NCBI GenBank assembly: GCA_902728285.1
Contig: CACVBU010000351.1
Location: 248,001-312,000, forward strand
DNA: 64,000 nt
Direction: 5' to 3'
Source of the DNA: Clytia hemisphaerica
Taxonomy: Eukaryota; Cnidaria; Hydrozoa; Leptothecata; Clytiidae
The translations under genes were made by a program, and so were the position numbers. The stretch's first letter is position 1; each line of letters begins with the position of its first letter. The notes beneath the pieces are model-generated. The model was given only the letters and a program-made list of their open reading frames with translations. It ran no database searches and was not told the DNA's origin. Below are positions 22,736 through 33,623 of this stretch, one piece after another.

Positions 22736-23800
22736 TTCTATTTGGAGAAACAAAAATTTCCAACCCAAAAAGTCTAATTTTCCAATCGAAAGAGTTTCAA
22801 TTTCACAAAAATGTAATTTTCACATGGATTTTTAAGGTTTTTTAAACTGTTTGGAGAAACACAAATTTCCAACCCAAAAGGTCTAGTTTTCCAATCGAAA
22901 GAGTTTCAATTTCACAAAAGTGTAATTTCGACATAGATTTTTAACGTTTTTCTAACTGTTTGGAGAAACACAAATTTCCAACCCAAAAAGTCTATTTTTG
23001 CAAGGAAGAGTCTCAATGTAAAAAAAAAATCTAACATCCACATGGATTTTTAACGTTTTTCAAACTGTTTGGAGAAACACAAATTTCCAACCCAAAAAGT
23101 CTATTTTTGCAAGGAAGAGTCTCAATTAAAAAAAAAAATCTAACATCCACATGGATTTTTAACGTTTTCCAAACTGTTTGGAGAAACACAAATTTCCGAC
23201 CCAAAAAGTCTAGTTTTCCAAGGAGGAGTCTTAATTTCACAAAAATGTAATATTCACATTGATTTTTAACGTTTTCCAAACTGTTTCGGAGAAACTCAAA
23301 TTTCAACCCAAAAGGTCTAGTTTTCCAAGATGAAGTCTCAATTTCACAAAAATGTAACATCCACATGGATTTTTAACGTTTTCCAAACTGTTTGGAGAAA
23401 CAAAAATTTCCAACCCAAAAAGTCAAGTTTTCCAATCGAAAGAGTTTCAAGTTCACAAAAATGTAATTTCCACATGGATTTTTAACGTTTTTCAAACTGT
23501 TTGGAGAAACACAAATTTCCAACCCAAAAAGTTTAGTTTTCCAATCGAAAGAGTTTCAATTTCACAAAAATGTGATTTCCACATCGATTTTTAACGTTTT
23601 TCAACCTGTTTGAGAGAAACACAAATTTCCAACCCAAAAAGTCTAGTTTTTCAACCCTAGGTATCAAATTTACAAAAAATATGTATTTTCACATCGATTT
23701 TTGACCTTTTTTTCAATTCCTAAACTGTTTGGAAAATAAAAATTTCCCACCCAAAAAGTCATGTTTTCCAACCAGCCTTGGAAAATTGTCATTTCTACAT
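22736..23800. repeat. satellite array, about 108-bp unit, ten copies
   Basis: The phrase CTGTTTGGAGAAACACAAAT recurs near 22742, 22850, 22959, 23065, 23175, 23281, 23391, 23500, 23608 and 23727. Each is followed by CCAACCCAAAAAGTCTAGTT and, later, a CACATGGATTTTTAACG block. Copies diverge more toward the right end. The period is close to a multiple of three, which leaves a 111-codon minus-strand frame through three units, but it looks like repeat translation rather than a gene. Confidence 0.85.
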
Positions 23801-23960
23801 TTTTTTTTTCACTTGATTTTTCAAGCGCATTGGTTTATTCTACAAAACCTATGGGTAATTTACGTTTTGCAAATTAGCTTAAAGTAATCGCTCAAATTTC
23901 CAACCCAAAAATATCGAATTTTCAACCTTGGAAATCGAACATTTTTTCCTGTGAACACTT

Positions 23961-24410
23961 TCAGTATTTGCAAGGCAGATATGTATGGTATGCTTCATTG
24001 CAATAGTAGCATTTTCCCATTTTATTAGTAGCTGGAAGCTGACAATCACAAAAGAGAGGAATAAGTTCAGTTGATTCTGCCTCGAAAACAACATTATCAC
24101 TTTCAATGTTATTAGAATCTAAATAACTTTGCAAATGCTTTCTAAATTTGTCTTGCAGATAACATTCATTGTCAGATAACACTCCACAAGCAATGTCAGT
24201 GGCGTAAGCCATGCAGAATAGACCACAATCTGAGGAACCTTTTTGTCTTAACACTTCAGGAAAGGAGACATGGAGGTTGCCATCTTCAACGAAATATTTG
24301 TAAACTTGACAGAGCTGTCTTTTTAAACTAACATCAGTCTGGGAATAGAGGCTATCATAGACAAACACCTTTCCATTTCTACCAGTAGATAGAACCCAGT
24401 GGTTGTCCCT
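23961..24410 (-). CDS. Ulp1-type (C48) cysteine protease with zinc-binding tail, partial
   Basis: This is the C-terminal half of an Ulp1-like cysteine protease. The catalytic residues appear in order: His in NHWVLST, Asp in VFVYDSL, and Gln plus Cys in LRQKGSSDCGLFCMAYA. After the protease fold comes a Cys-rich tail (CDCQLPA, CYYCNEAYH, LPC) resembling a small PHD-like finger. The stop is TGA at 23961-23963. The 5' part is missing; the frame begins just after a possible acceptor (TAAG) at 24409, so this may be a last exon. Stand-alone Ulp1 domains of this type are common in animal transposons and in multi-copy families of cnidarians, so a mobile origin is likely. Catalytic residues are intact in what is present. 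Confidence 0.65.
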   Translation of the reverse strand, partial: RDNHWVLSTGRNGKVFVYDSLYSQTDVSLKRQLCQVYKYFVEDGNLHVSFPEVLRQKGSSDCGLFCMAYATDIACGVLSDNECYLQDKFRKHLQSYLDSNNIESDNVVFEAESTELIPLFCDCQLPATNKMGKCYYCNEAYHTYLPCKY

Positions 24411-25733
24411 TACCACGGCGGGGATTTTCGCCCGCGCGAATTGGTCATTTCCGCGTCCTCATTTTGTCGCCGTGGTTTATGCATGCGGTCAGTCATTGAT
24501 TTTATCAAAAACCTTGTTATCTTTCTCTTTCTGGTCTGCAAAATTGATTAATTACAGTCCCTTCTCCTTTCGATATTTCGAAAGTTCAAAGTTCATGGTT
24601 TCTTTTAAGTTCTTGGTTTGTTGAATTGGTCTGGTATGTTTTTTGCTTTGGATTGATGAAATATGGGAAATAAAGTATTTTTAAATTTTCATCAAACTTC
24701 AGGCTTTATAGAAATACAGTTTTTAACTGAGATCACTTCTGGTAATGGCTTTTTTAGAGGCTTTATAAACTTAGAAAACAATATGTTTTTTTGGATTTTG
24801 TATTTATTTCTTCTAAAAAGTGTAATTAAACCTTCAAGCTACCTTAATTTCGCTATCGCTTGCATTTTTCATAAACATTTGATGTTGCCTTGGTTAAGGC
24901 TTGTGTTTTCCCTTTATGAAAAATAATGCTTGTTTTATGGTTTTTTTTCATATGTCATACATATGTTATGTATTATGGCCAGTACTTTTGTCAACACAAA
25001 TTTGATATAGGTTTTTTTTGGCGTAAGGTTTTCCACTCACGGTTGTTATCGCAGCAAAATTCAGTTTGCGCATGCGTGAGTTTTGTAACGAAAACAGTCG
25101 AAGGGAAGACAAAATGGCGAATGGCAGTTCTGCTGTTCTCAGAAACTTACAATTTTCTTTCTTTCATAACTTTTACTACTTTTATGTTAGGAAAATGAAA
25201 TTTGGAGGGATTATTCATGACTCAACTTAGTTTTTATCTTTTTATTTTTTAAGTCGAACTTCTTGGCTGGACTTCAAATATTTTGATGTGTTTTACTGAC
25301 TATTTTTTTCACAAAAATCCAATGTGATTGTGATCTGATACTCAATATGAAAGATGAAGAATTTTTGAAATTAATTCGTTTGGGGAATTGGTTTTTTTTT
25401 ATATTTTTTTCAACTTTTGGCTGAAAGGGATTTTTGCTAACATTTTTTTCTGTTGAGTTTTGACTAGCTTCAGTTCTATTAAAATTTACTGTTTTTCTGC
25501 CTTTGTTTTGCTCATTATATTTCTTGTAGCCAGTTAAAAGCCATCTGGAACCAGTTTTTTGATTTTAGTCTGGTTTGTGTATATTGTAAGTAGTAAACCT
25601 CACCTGGTATGTTAACTTTTTATTATGTTCTTGTTTTATTGAATATTGCTCTCAATTTTTGCAGCTTTTTTCTACTCTAAAAGATACCTACTTGAGCCGG
25701 CTACCCTAAACAACCATCCAGGAATATCCAGGC
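24411..25733. other. no gene recognised; possible promoter near 25070
   Basis: CCACGGCG at 24412 and CGCCGTGG at 24469 form a small inverted pair around a CG-rich segment. TTGCGCATGCGTGAG at about 25067 resembles an NRF-1 site and is followed 40 bases later by ATGGCGAATGGC in a good initiation context (25113), but no exon can be followed from it. Confidence 0.25.
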
Positions 25734-25870
25734 GGTCGCATTCAATACAGTCAATATTTTTTTCCATGACGCTAATGACATGACTAATTCGCTCACACAT
25801 TGTATTGATTATCAATTATAGTCATCTACATCAAGTTGGGGAAAAATTATCAATTGTTTTGAATGCGACC
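25734..25870. mobile_element. small MITE (GGTCGCATTCAA ends)
   Basis: GGTCGCATTCAA at the left is mirrored by TTGAATGCGACC at the right around 113 AT-rich bases. The target duplication is not resolved. Confidence 0.5.
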
Positions 25871-26152
25871 GTGTGGGGAATATTCAGCTTTGCACCCCCT
25901 TAATGTCAATAGAATTTCAAAATGCAGCAGTCTTTGGGTTTGGGTGCAGTATTGTGATTTAGGAAGTTTTTTAATTATATATGCTGCTCTGCCACCCAAA
26001 TCTCCTGAGTGAATATAGTTGGACAGAAATTCTTATTTCTTCACATATATCCTGGACTGTATCTATTTTTGTTCTTTCTCAGGCAGTACCTAGATGCTCA
26101 AACAATTTTGGAGTTAAAGAAGGTTCACTATGGTTTTTCCAAGGTGGTCGAT

Positions 26153-26361
26153 ACCAACAACGCACGAAAAAGTGTTGAACGTACATGTGAAGTTGGATGA
26201 ATGTAAACAACCTTTTTTGTGGTTTTTTAAAGATATTTACCTCACTGACAAACAGTGAAAACACTAATATTCTAAGTGAGGTGAATCTATATTTTAACGA
26301 ATACAAAAAAGTTTGTCTACATTCATTTAACCTTACATGCACGTTCAACCTTTTTGTGCAT
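26153..26361. mobile_element. MITE (GTTGAACGTRCATG ends)
   Basis: GCACGAAAAAGTGTTGAACG on the left and CGTTCAACCTTTTTGTGC on the right are inverted, and the similarity continues inward for about 55 bases (ATGAATGTARACAA). It follows a possible 3' splice site and short open frame at 26083. Confidence 0.6.
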
Positions 26362-26406
26362 TACCGGTACTCAAGTGCTTATACTAATTACTTTATCACA
26401 ATAATG

Positions 26407-26523
26407 ACTGGTTACTGAGGGCTGTACTGAGTAATATTGCCCGAGGTCAAGTAACGACCGAGCTTGGAAGGTCGTTGCGTTGACCGAGGGAAACATTCTC
26501 AGTAAAGCCCAAAAAACTGGTTA
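26407..26523. mobile_element. 101-bp MITE with 8-bp target duplication
   Basis: ACTGGTTA at 26407-26414 and 26516-26523 flanks an inverted pair (GGGCTGTACTGAG, CTCAGTAAAGCCC) with inner arms AGGTCA...AACGACC and GGTCGTT...TTGACC. The 8-bp duplication suggests a hAT-like mobiliser. Confidence 0.6.
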
Positions 26524-26749
26524 TTGTTGTATTTGTTAACCGTTTCCTTTAGCTTCAGTTGATTTTTCACGCTTAATAAAAAGACTTGCAAAAAAACAAG
26601 TCTTTTAAACAGTTTTTACGTTGAACGTTTTTATCAGGACCATAGAAGGAACCTGTAGGTAAAATATAAAAAATTATCTGATTGTTAATTACCCAAACTT
26701 GAGATAAAAAATTCAAGCTTCAATTAATGAAATAGCTCTTATTTTGTTG

Positions 26750-26915
26750 TTCCAAATAGACCTTTGCAAGACAAGATGACATTAATTAGTTCAGCATAAA
26801 AACAATAATAGAGGCATGTATAATTATGCAGCATGATGATTATATACATAACTTGGTTATTGCTTTTATGCTGAACTAATTAATGTCATCTTGTCTTGCA
26901 AAGGTCTATTTGGAA
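26750..26915. mobile_element. near-perfect 166-bp hairpin MITE
   Basis: Arms of about 56 bases starting CCAAATAGACCTTTGCAAG are mirrored almost perfectly, with a 54-base loop. Arm identity suggests recent origin or selection for a hairpin. Confidence 0.7.
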
Positions 26916-27599
26916 TATCAAAATGCCATTGCGTCTTGCAAAAGGTTATAGTCATTGATCAGAAAAAGTATCAATTGCATCGAGAGTGAGTTCACTATTT
27001 ATCATAAATCAATTTTCTATTCTAGATGGACCAATCACTTTCCCCTTAGTGTGTATTTGATAAATTATTTTATCAAATTTAGATCCTAGACTTGATAATC
27101 TAAAATTTTTACATTTTAGTAAACCTTTAAAAAGCCTTCCCAAAATAATATATTAGAGCAGATAAGCAGTCTGATTTGGAGGTATCTCTCTTTTATTTCC
27201 CTTTTAGCTAGATTTCCTGAAACGTTTTGCAGACTGATATAAAGCTTTCCAATAATATCAGAAGAGCACAATATGAGCTTTGTCTGCAGAAAGTGGTGCT
27301 GCTATTACTATATTGGAAATCATGCTTCCTAACTAATTCATGCAAAAGCAGAATGTAATGAAGCATACTGACTACTGTTAAGTCGGGTAACTTGCACCAG
27401 TGGAGGCTAACATGCATAGCATAGGCCTTAGTTGATAATATAGTTTTAGCTACCTTAAGGGAAGTATTTTTGCGGTGAGTTGTTTTGAGATGTTTTGCCA
27501 AAATTTTGCGGATAATTTATTTTGGAAATAATTACAGCTGTTCTGGAACCTTGTAAAGACCTTCTTAGACCAGAAGAAACATATCTTCCCTCACAAGAG

Positions 27600-27790
27600 G
27601 CTGTTTATATGGAGCCTGGGGCTGGGTCGTCGGCCGCCATGTGAGGTTGCATGGATCTTGGAACATCACGTCAAAGTTGTTGATGAATCAAATGGCTAAA
27701 AGTAGATCACGTGATGTTAGAAAAACCATCCCATTCCATCTCACCTAGCTGGGCCAGCCAGCCAGCCCAACTCCATATGAACAGCCCTTA
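27600..27790. mobile_element. MITE (GGCTGTTTATATGGAG ends)
   Basis: GGCTGTTTATATGGAG at the left and CTCCATATGAACAGCC at the right are inverted, followed inward by CTGG-rich arms. The target duplication is not clear. Confidence 0.55.
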
Positions 27791-28911
27791 AGCGGTAAGG
27801 TGGTAGATCATATAGTGAGTCTGGACCATTTTATTATAAACAACAGACCGGCGAAATATGTACGACATATGAGCTCCCCGTGTAAAAATCCAAGCCCATC
27901 AGACCTCCCTGGACTCTGCTGAATTATTACCCACCATCCAGCTGCAATTTTTCATTGTAATTGATAAAGGAATAAGTTAGACTGTAAAATTATACCTTAA
28001 TCATGCAAGGGTAGTCATGTGTTCACTTTGTTTGTTCAGCAAAAATGGTTCTTTTGACCCAGAAAGTATGCTTGATCCATCGCCTGAAAAACTCTTGAAA
28101 AAAAATGTTAGTGTTACAAATTATATATGGTTGGAAAGCCAAAAGAATATTCCTTGATGTAAACTCCATCAAAATATTTAGAAAATTCTAGATCTTAGGT
28201 TCTTGAGCTCCAAAAGCAGCTGATTTTTTAAAACAAAACTTCAAAGGTATGTTGGCTGTTGTCTATTCCTCAATTCTTCGAAGGTCCAGAAAGTTGTATG
28301 AAAATAATCCTTGGTCATTTGTCTTTAATATAAGCCCGGAGTGAATACTCTAAACAGAGTATATCTAAAGTTATAGAGCGTTAGACCACACCATGTAAAC
28401 AAATTTTAGACCTCTCGCCGGCTCGAAAAATGTCAAAAACAACATTCGATTTTTGACGCATGCGCAAATTGACTTTCGTTTTGAGCGCCCGCGTTAACAG
28501 CCGTGCACTCGTAGTACGTCAGATTTTTCTGGCAATTTAGGTAAAGTTTTTTGGACAGCAAGTTCTGACACCGTGTTTTTTGTTGGACCATTTATATATA
28601 TAGTATGAAAAAATAAAATGTTTTCTCCTGTCAGAACTACAAACAACAAAGAGTGGCCGAATTCTTTTTCCTCTTAGAATATATATATATAGTGAAGATA
28701 TGTAATATCTGTCATTTTAGAAAAAGAAAAGTATTTATATATAAATAACTCAAACTGATAAAAACGAAAAGAAGTTAAGAATATTTTTGTTAATTGTGTA
28801 TATTTACGAATTTTTTGGTATTTTTTTTTAATTTTTTAATCATTTCCGAAACAGAGGGTAATTACAAAAGTTAAAGGAATTTAAAAGTGGTAGTGAAAGA
28901 AACTAATCACA
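27791..28911. other. no gene recognised
   Basis: AT-rich with no supported reading frame. GACGCATGCGCAA near 28457 is NRF-1-like and followed by CG-containing DNA up to 28520, so a promoter for downstream ORFs is possible but unproven. Confidence 0.3.
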
Positions 28912-29133
28912 ATGAAGATCAAAAAAAGTAATAGTGGAGAAACAATGAATTGCAAAAAACTTTTTTTGAATACGCCTTCCGTACAATCATTTACACAAGT
29001 TCATCATCAAACATACAAAATGGGGACAAATACAAAAGCAAACACATCAAATAAATTAAAAAAAGATACAAACACAAAACAAAACCCGAAGTCCCAGACT
29101 TGTGACTGGCATAGTGACTTTCCACGTGTTTAA
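28912..29133 (+). CDS. small hypothetical ORF, Lys/Thr/Asn-rich
   Basis: An ATG-started 73-codon frame with low-complexity composition (NTKANTSNKLKKDTNTK). It is listed because it lies in line with the next two plus-strand ORFs. No family recognised, and it may be chance. Confidence 0.25.
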   Translation: MKIKKSNSGETMNCKKLFLNTPSVQSFTQVHHQTYKMGTNTKANTSNKLKKDTNTKQNPKSQTCDWHSDFPRV

Positions 29134-29303
29134 GGGCCCACACCCAGTCGCCTTCGGAAAACATAATAGAAAAAGGAACTGACCAGCAGCTTCCAAACAA
29201 ATAACAGACAACATATATACTTTCACAATTTTTGATTTTCTTTTTTAGCTGTAAAAAATATAAATGTCATTACAAACATACCGAACGAATAAAATTAACG
29301 AAG

Positions 29304-29798
29304 ATGTCTTTATCATTTGAACGCCTTTTGTCGGTAAAAATCAAGGTTAAGCCTTTGTTGGAATTGGCTCTAAAGGACCTTTTAACAAAGATCGCACGGA
29401 GATTGACCCTGAGACAAACATTGTCAAACCCTTGGGGGATTAAAATCAAACTTCAAATACACCACTACACCAAGCCATTATATATTAAAGAGTGCGGATC
29501 GGACTACGGGATAAGAATAACAACTGACCGACATCGTAAAACGCAAGGTCTTAATTGGATTGAGCTCAAGTTTCATAAATTTGAGGCTCTTAGACAACAT
29601 CTTTCAAAAGGTTTGGGAAGTGATGCGTATTGTGCTGCACGTTTTCTGAAGAAAACATTGAACAAATGTCAGTTGAAAGTCATCGCCTCAGAAGAAAATC
29701 TTGCTGTCATTCATTTTGATTGCAAAAAGAACGTGCTTACTTTTACCTCAAAATATCAAGTAACTAAGCAATACGGGAACATTATTTCTTTACTTTGA
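29304..29798 (+). CDS. hypothetical basic protein, 164 aa
   Basis: An ATG-started frame (MSLSFERLL...) in AAGATGT context. The protein is basic with mixed hydrophobic pattern, has no signal peptide or zinc motif, and contains GLNWIELKFHKFEALRQHL, which looks like a strand-helix turn of a small nucleic-acid-binding fold. Codon content differs from the AT-rich surroundings. It is followed by a coiled-coil ORF on the same strand 115 bases downstream. I do not recognise the family; a mobile-element origin is plausible because both neighbours are transposon-related. Confidence 0.5.
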   Translation: MSLSFERLLSVKIKVKPLLELALKDLLTKIARRLTLRQTLSNPWGIKIKLQIHHYTKPLYIKECGSDYGIRITTDRHRKTQGLNWIELKFHKFEALRQHLSKGLGSDAYCAARFLKKTLNKCQLKVIASEENLAVIHFDCKKNVLTFTSKYQVTKQYGNIISLL

Positions 29799-29829
29799 TT
29801 TATTTTAACTGTTTTTATCAAATTTTACA

Positions 29830-30357
29830 ATGCCCCCTAAAGGATCCAAGGCTTTAAACCAAAAAAGAAAGCAAATCGGTTAACTCGCAATAAAAAAGAA
29901 AGAACTATCGTCGATGGAGCAAACACTTTCTGAATTAGATAACGAGGTCAATAACCTACAGCATAAACTTAGTCAGAAAAGAAAGAGAATTGAGGAATTG
30001 AAAAAATCTTTAAATGAGACTAAAGATGTTACGCATAATGTTTTGTTTCCTATTTTGACGGTCAATGCTGCTAAACGAAGAAAGAAAAATCCAACTAACA
30101 AAAAGCTCAGTGAAAAATCTAGACAGAAAAGGAGAAATGAAACAGTTATTGCAGCTAAAGCTATCCATGGTGCTACAGATGAAAACCCATTTGCTGCACT
30201 AGATGGAATGATTGACACAATGACTTGTAAATTTCCAATCAGTGTAGTTGGTAGCCATATCATTAATAGCAAGCCAAACCTGAAAAACACCATTGAACAA
30301 AACTTCCATAAAGAATTTAACAAAAACTATTATAAGTCTGATGAAAATAAAATGTGA
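29830..30357 (+). CDS. coiled-coil protein, N-terminal piece of a multi-copy family (interrupted)
   Basis: A frame starting ATGCCCCCTAAAGGATCC at 29830 meets a TAA at 29881-29883, and the same frame reopens at 29914 and runs 147 codons. Residues 3-35 of the reopened part form a heptad-like, highly charged coiled coil (LDNEVNNLQHKLSQKRKRIE). A basic stretch and then ENPFAALDGMIDTMT follow. The arrangement recalls the N-terminus of uncharacterised proteins repeated many times in cnidarian genomes, but this is from memory. The copy ends abruptly at 30357. Confidence 0.45.
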
Positions 30358-30624
30358 TCACTAAATCTTACTACACTAATTGAGTTAATGAAAAATTTCT
30401 GTAACACTAGCCCAGCATTAAGAGTCATCTCCGTCTATCACGGGCTTAGCATGGCCGCAAGAACATAAAGTAATCTTATGACGTAACGAATGTAAACAAA
30501 AATTTGCCGTGTGTAATTTCACAGACTGATATTCGGGATTTATTTGTATCCACATGGATTGAAATTCGCAATCAAATTTGGTCCGCAATTTACACTGCAC
30601 AGTCGCTATGCGATTTTAACAGTT

Positions 30625-30963
30625 TTAAATGTAAACAAAGCACTTCAAGCTACTCCGGAGGTCCAGTTTTCTGATGTTGGATTTCAATCTCCTCTGACTT
30701 ACATTGGAATTGTCAGACAGAGGATCATGATCTGGCTTAAAAGGCAATTTCGTGACATAACGTGTGCCATCGTGAAAAATGTGTTTCTTAAACTCATTAA
30801 TCACAGACGGTTCATCTTTTCCCTCGGCAGACTCTATTTCCCAAAACTTATCCAATTCCTCCCTTAGATCGACTTCCCTCTCAACATGTGCTTTCATAGC
30901 ATGACCCTGAAGACAAACTGTTGATTGTTCATCAGAAAACTGAAACTTGCCACTCAAACCCAC
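30625..30963 (-). pseudogene. BEL/Pao linker before reverse transcriptase
   Basis: LREELDKFWEIES and DGTRYVTKLPFKPDH are diagnostic of the segment that precedes RT in BEL/Pao polyproteins. Similarity is lost near 30650, so RT, RNase H and integrase are missing. Confidence 0.65.
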
Positions 30964-31029
30964 CCAAGCGTGGTCTCAGAAGCAATAGGGCCTCCATCGC
31001 CTTTCCTAAGGTTTCTTTCTTTCTAAGTC

Positions 31030-31700
31030 TTAATAAAAATCTAATCCAATCAATACATCCACAGTCATTTTTTCACCATCAATATTGCTGTCAGCTAAAA
31101 CCAATCCTTGTACATGAGGACAACTCCTTTTCACAAAGTCAATATTCTGGCGACTCAATGGATTACAAACAACAGGTACACCACGCGCCTCAACAACATT
31201 AAACTCATTCCCAACTTTGCTCAAAACTTTAAATCTATAAACATTTAGAAGCTGACGTTTTGCCTCGTTTGTCCCAAAGGTATTAATTATTATGGGCTCT
31301 TTTCTCACTGGAGTCAGTTTTAAGCGATTGCACAACTCTTGTGAAATGTAGCTTCTGTCACTACCACTATCGAAAAGAACTCGTGAATCGCTCTCGTGAC
31401 CACTGTACAAGTTGGAAATCTTGGCTGAAGCAGTCTGCATAAGAACACTTTTTGTTACCGAAGCAAAGATAGTATGCGCTGACTGCTCTTTGTCTGAACA
31501 AATGGAGACATGATGTTTTCGCTTAGATTTGTTACACAAATACTTACTTTGACAATCTCTAAGAAGATGACCTTTTTTATGATCTCAAGCCTGGCCTTGA
31601 CGTTTGTCACAGACGTACATTTAGATGCAAGATGAGAATCACTATTACAATAAACACATTGCTTCTTAGGAGGATTTGGAGTGTTTGAATGAATGTCCAA
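31030..31700 (-). pseudogene. BEL/Pao zinc knuckle and aspartic protease
   Basis: A CVYCNSDSHLASKC knuckle (about 31610-31655) is followed, after a frame change, by an aspartic protease of the DUF1758 type with VLFDSGSDRSYIS as active site, and later VLIGLDFY, in the frame 31030-31539. Confidence 0.7.
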
Positions 31701-32290
31701 ACGTCACTACCAAATCTCCTTGCAATGGTGCTAATCAACTCGTCTGGCAACTTACTTTTGAGAGGGGGAATCAGTAAACTTCCATACGATGACACATCCA
31801 ACTCCAAGGCACTCAGGTTTCGTGTACAGTTTTCCATACTGTTATATAACTTCCTGAGTCCTTTAATATATTCTTTTCGAAATACTTTATGCATCCCAAT
31901 CAACTGATCCATGTGTGCAGATATCAATACTTGGGAATTGCCATATCTCTCTTTCAAAATTCTAACGGCCTCTTAATAATTCTTGAAATTCAAACTCAGT
32001 CCTGACACCGTCTCAAGAGCAGAGCCTCCAAGATATCTTTTGATGTAATTAAAACGGTCAATGTCAATAATATCATCGTTATCATCAATCGAAGTCTTAA
32101 ATTGGTTCCAGAACCCTTGCCAAACTAAAGGGTCCCCCTTAAATATTGGCTACTCAAACTTAGACAGTCGACACCAGGAAACAGAACTTTTATTAGAACT
32201 CACACTTTCAGGTCGTGAACCTTCTGGACTAACAGAAAAGATTGACTCTTCATTGTAACTTCAGCAAGAAGCTCATTCGTATCAACGACA
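31607..32290 (-). pseudogene. BEL/Pao Gag, DUF1759-like part
   Basis: Several frames together carry the DUF1759 capsid-like signature. The clearest piece is 31607-31957 with LKERYGNSQVLISAHMDQL-type order (seen as KERYGNSQVLISAHMDQL) and DVSSYGSLLIPPLKSKLP. At least two frame shifts are needed between 32290 and 31957. Confidence 0.6.
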
Positions 32291-32292
32291 AA

Positions 32293-32534
32293 CTCTAAAC
32301 TTTCCGTTGCATCTTTTCTATGTCATCAGCTTCCATAAAATTCCAAACTTCCTCATCCAAAGTATTTAGTCGCTCAAGCTTACTGAAAAGGTTATTTTGT
32401 AAACCAAGTAGTTTTACATGAGTAACATCTTTATTTAGCAGTTGGGCTTTAATCTTGGTTATGACAGAAGCAGTCATTGTGCGAGCTGCTTTCCTCTGAT
32501 TTATTCTTTTGTCTAAATCAGATCTTTCAGACAT
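32293..32534 (-). pseudogene. BEL/Pao Gag N-terminus
   Basis: The ATG at 32532-32534 (MSERSDLDKRINQRKA) begins a helical Gag region, open for 79 codons before the frame is lost near 32295. Confidence 0.5.
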
Positions 32535-33379
32535 GATCAAATTCAATAACAAAACTTCCATTAATTCAATCACAAAACTTTAGGGCACGCACCCTTCACA
32601 AAACTTCTATTGTTCTCAAGTTCAACAAATAATTAACTCAATTAACGACGTGCGCTAAAGTCACAAAAGCAAATCTATTGTTCAGTAATTCAACACAAAA
32701 CTCAAACCAATCTAGGCACGCCTCTTGACATAAAGAGGGAAAAAAATGCATAAATTAACGCGGCCAATCGAATTCTATTATTTTGCAATTCAAACAAAGC
32801 AAATTCTCTTTTCTAGGCTCCTACTAGAAAAAACCTGCACCAAAAACTCAATCAAAATGAGATTGAGAGTGAATTTATAAATCAGTTCCAAAAGAAATTC
32901 TGTCCAGATAAAATATCGTCCAAAAATTAGTAAATATCCTTGCAATCAATGAATTTCAGTACCTTTCAAGTCGTAAAAAATACTGTCAAGGGTTCGTCAG
33001 TCAAAATATCTTATGCCTAAATATCAATAATAAAAATCAGAATTCCACACACAGAATCTGTCTCATTCAAAATATCAAATATCAAGAAAGTTCAAACAAC
33101 ATCAAGAGAGAAAAAGATTCAGTCTAAAAAAGTTCTCAAAAAATGCTTCAAAACAGTCAAAAAATTTCAAAAAAAGTTCAGTCAAATTCAGTTCTAGTCA
33201 AGTAGTTGTAACCTCAGTCAGAGGAAAGGTTCATCTTACGTGTGAGGTTGAATACCTCTCGTACAGTTATTGTTCATTTATGGTTCTTGGGTCTCAAAAA
33301 CTTCAATTCTCCAAAATTCAACAACAAACGTAAATTTCAGGAACTCAAATTAGCTTCTTGGTCAATAATTTCTTTTCTC

Positions 33380-33399
33380 GTGTCCCTCATCGGGCGCCA
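33380..33399 (-). promoter_or_regulatory. BEL/Pao primer-binding site, tRNA-Lys type
   Basis: On the minus strand, TGGCGCCCGATGAGGGAC follows a TACA that would end the LTR. It matches 16 of 18 bases of the primer-binding site used by tRNA-Lys3-primed elements. Confidence 0.6.
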
Positions 33400-33623
33400 T
33401 GTAAAAATACAATTAAACTACTCAAGGTTTAATGTTTCTTAAACAGTTCTTGCGGGCTCAAAAATATCTACATCTATATTCACTAAGGTCCACGAGAAGA
33501 AGGAGCGTGCTATAAAATTTGTATTTCATAAATACTAGAAAACTTCTAAATTTATAATTTATGCAAATTATGCAAATTATACTAACCTATGCAAATGCGT
33601 CATAAAGTTCGTATTTTCAACAG

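Larger units (their letters stand above)
30620..33400 (-). mobile_element. BEL/Pao LTR retrotransposon, 5' part, decayed
   Basis: Read on the minus strand from a primer-binding site at 33399 down to about 30620: Gag (DUF1759-like), zinc knuckle, aspartic protease and the start of the reverse transcriptase region, in BEL/Pao order. Several frame changes break it up, and it ends before the RT catalytic core. The LTR should lie to the right of 33400, but the partner LTR is not present. Confidence 0.75.

Noticed and set aside
23031-23366. 111-codon minus-strand ORF
   Set aside because: It lies entirely in the satellite and repeats the same peptide every 36 residues because the unit is about 108 bp. 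No start context or family.
22736-23800. regular repeats considered as a CRISPR array
   Set aside because: Whole units are repeated with no unique spacers, there are no cas genes, and the context is eukaryotic. It is a satellite.
25067-25200. NRF-1-like site followed by ATGGCGAATGGC
   Set aside because: It has a promoter-like look, but no exon with a donor could be followed and the frame becomes low complexity.
26083-26200. possible exon after a CTTTCTCAG acceptor
   Set aside because: Two frames stay open equally long, no donor is found and a MITE begins inside it, so coding status cannot be decided.
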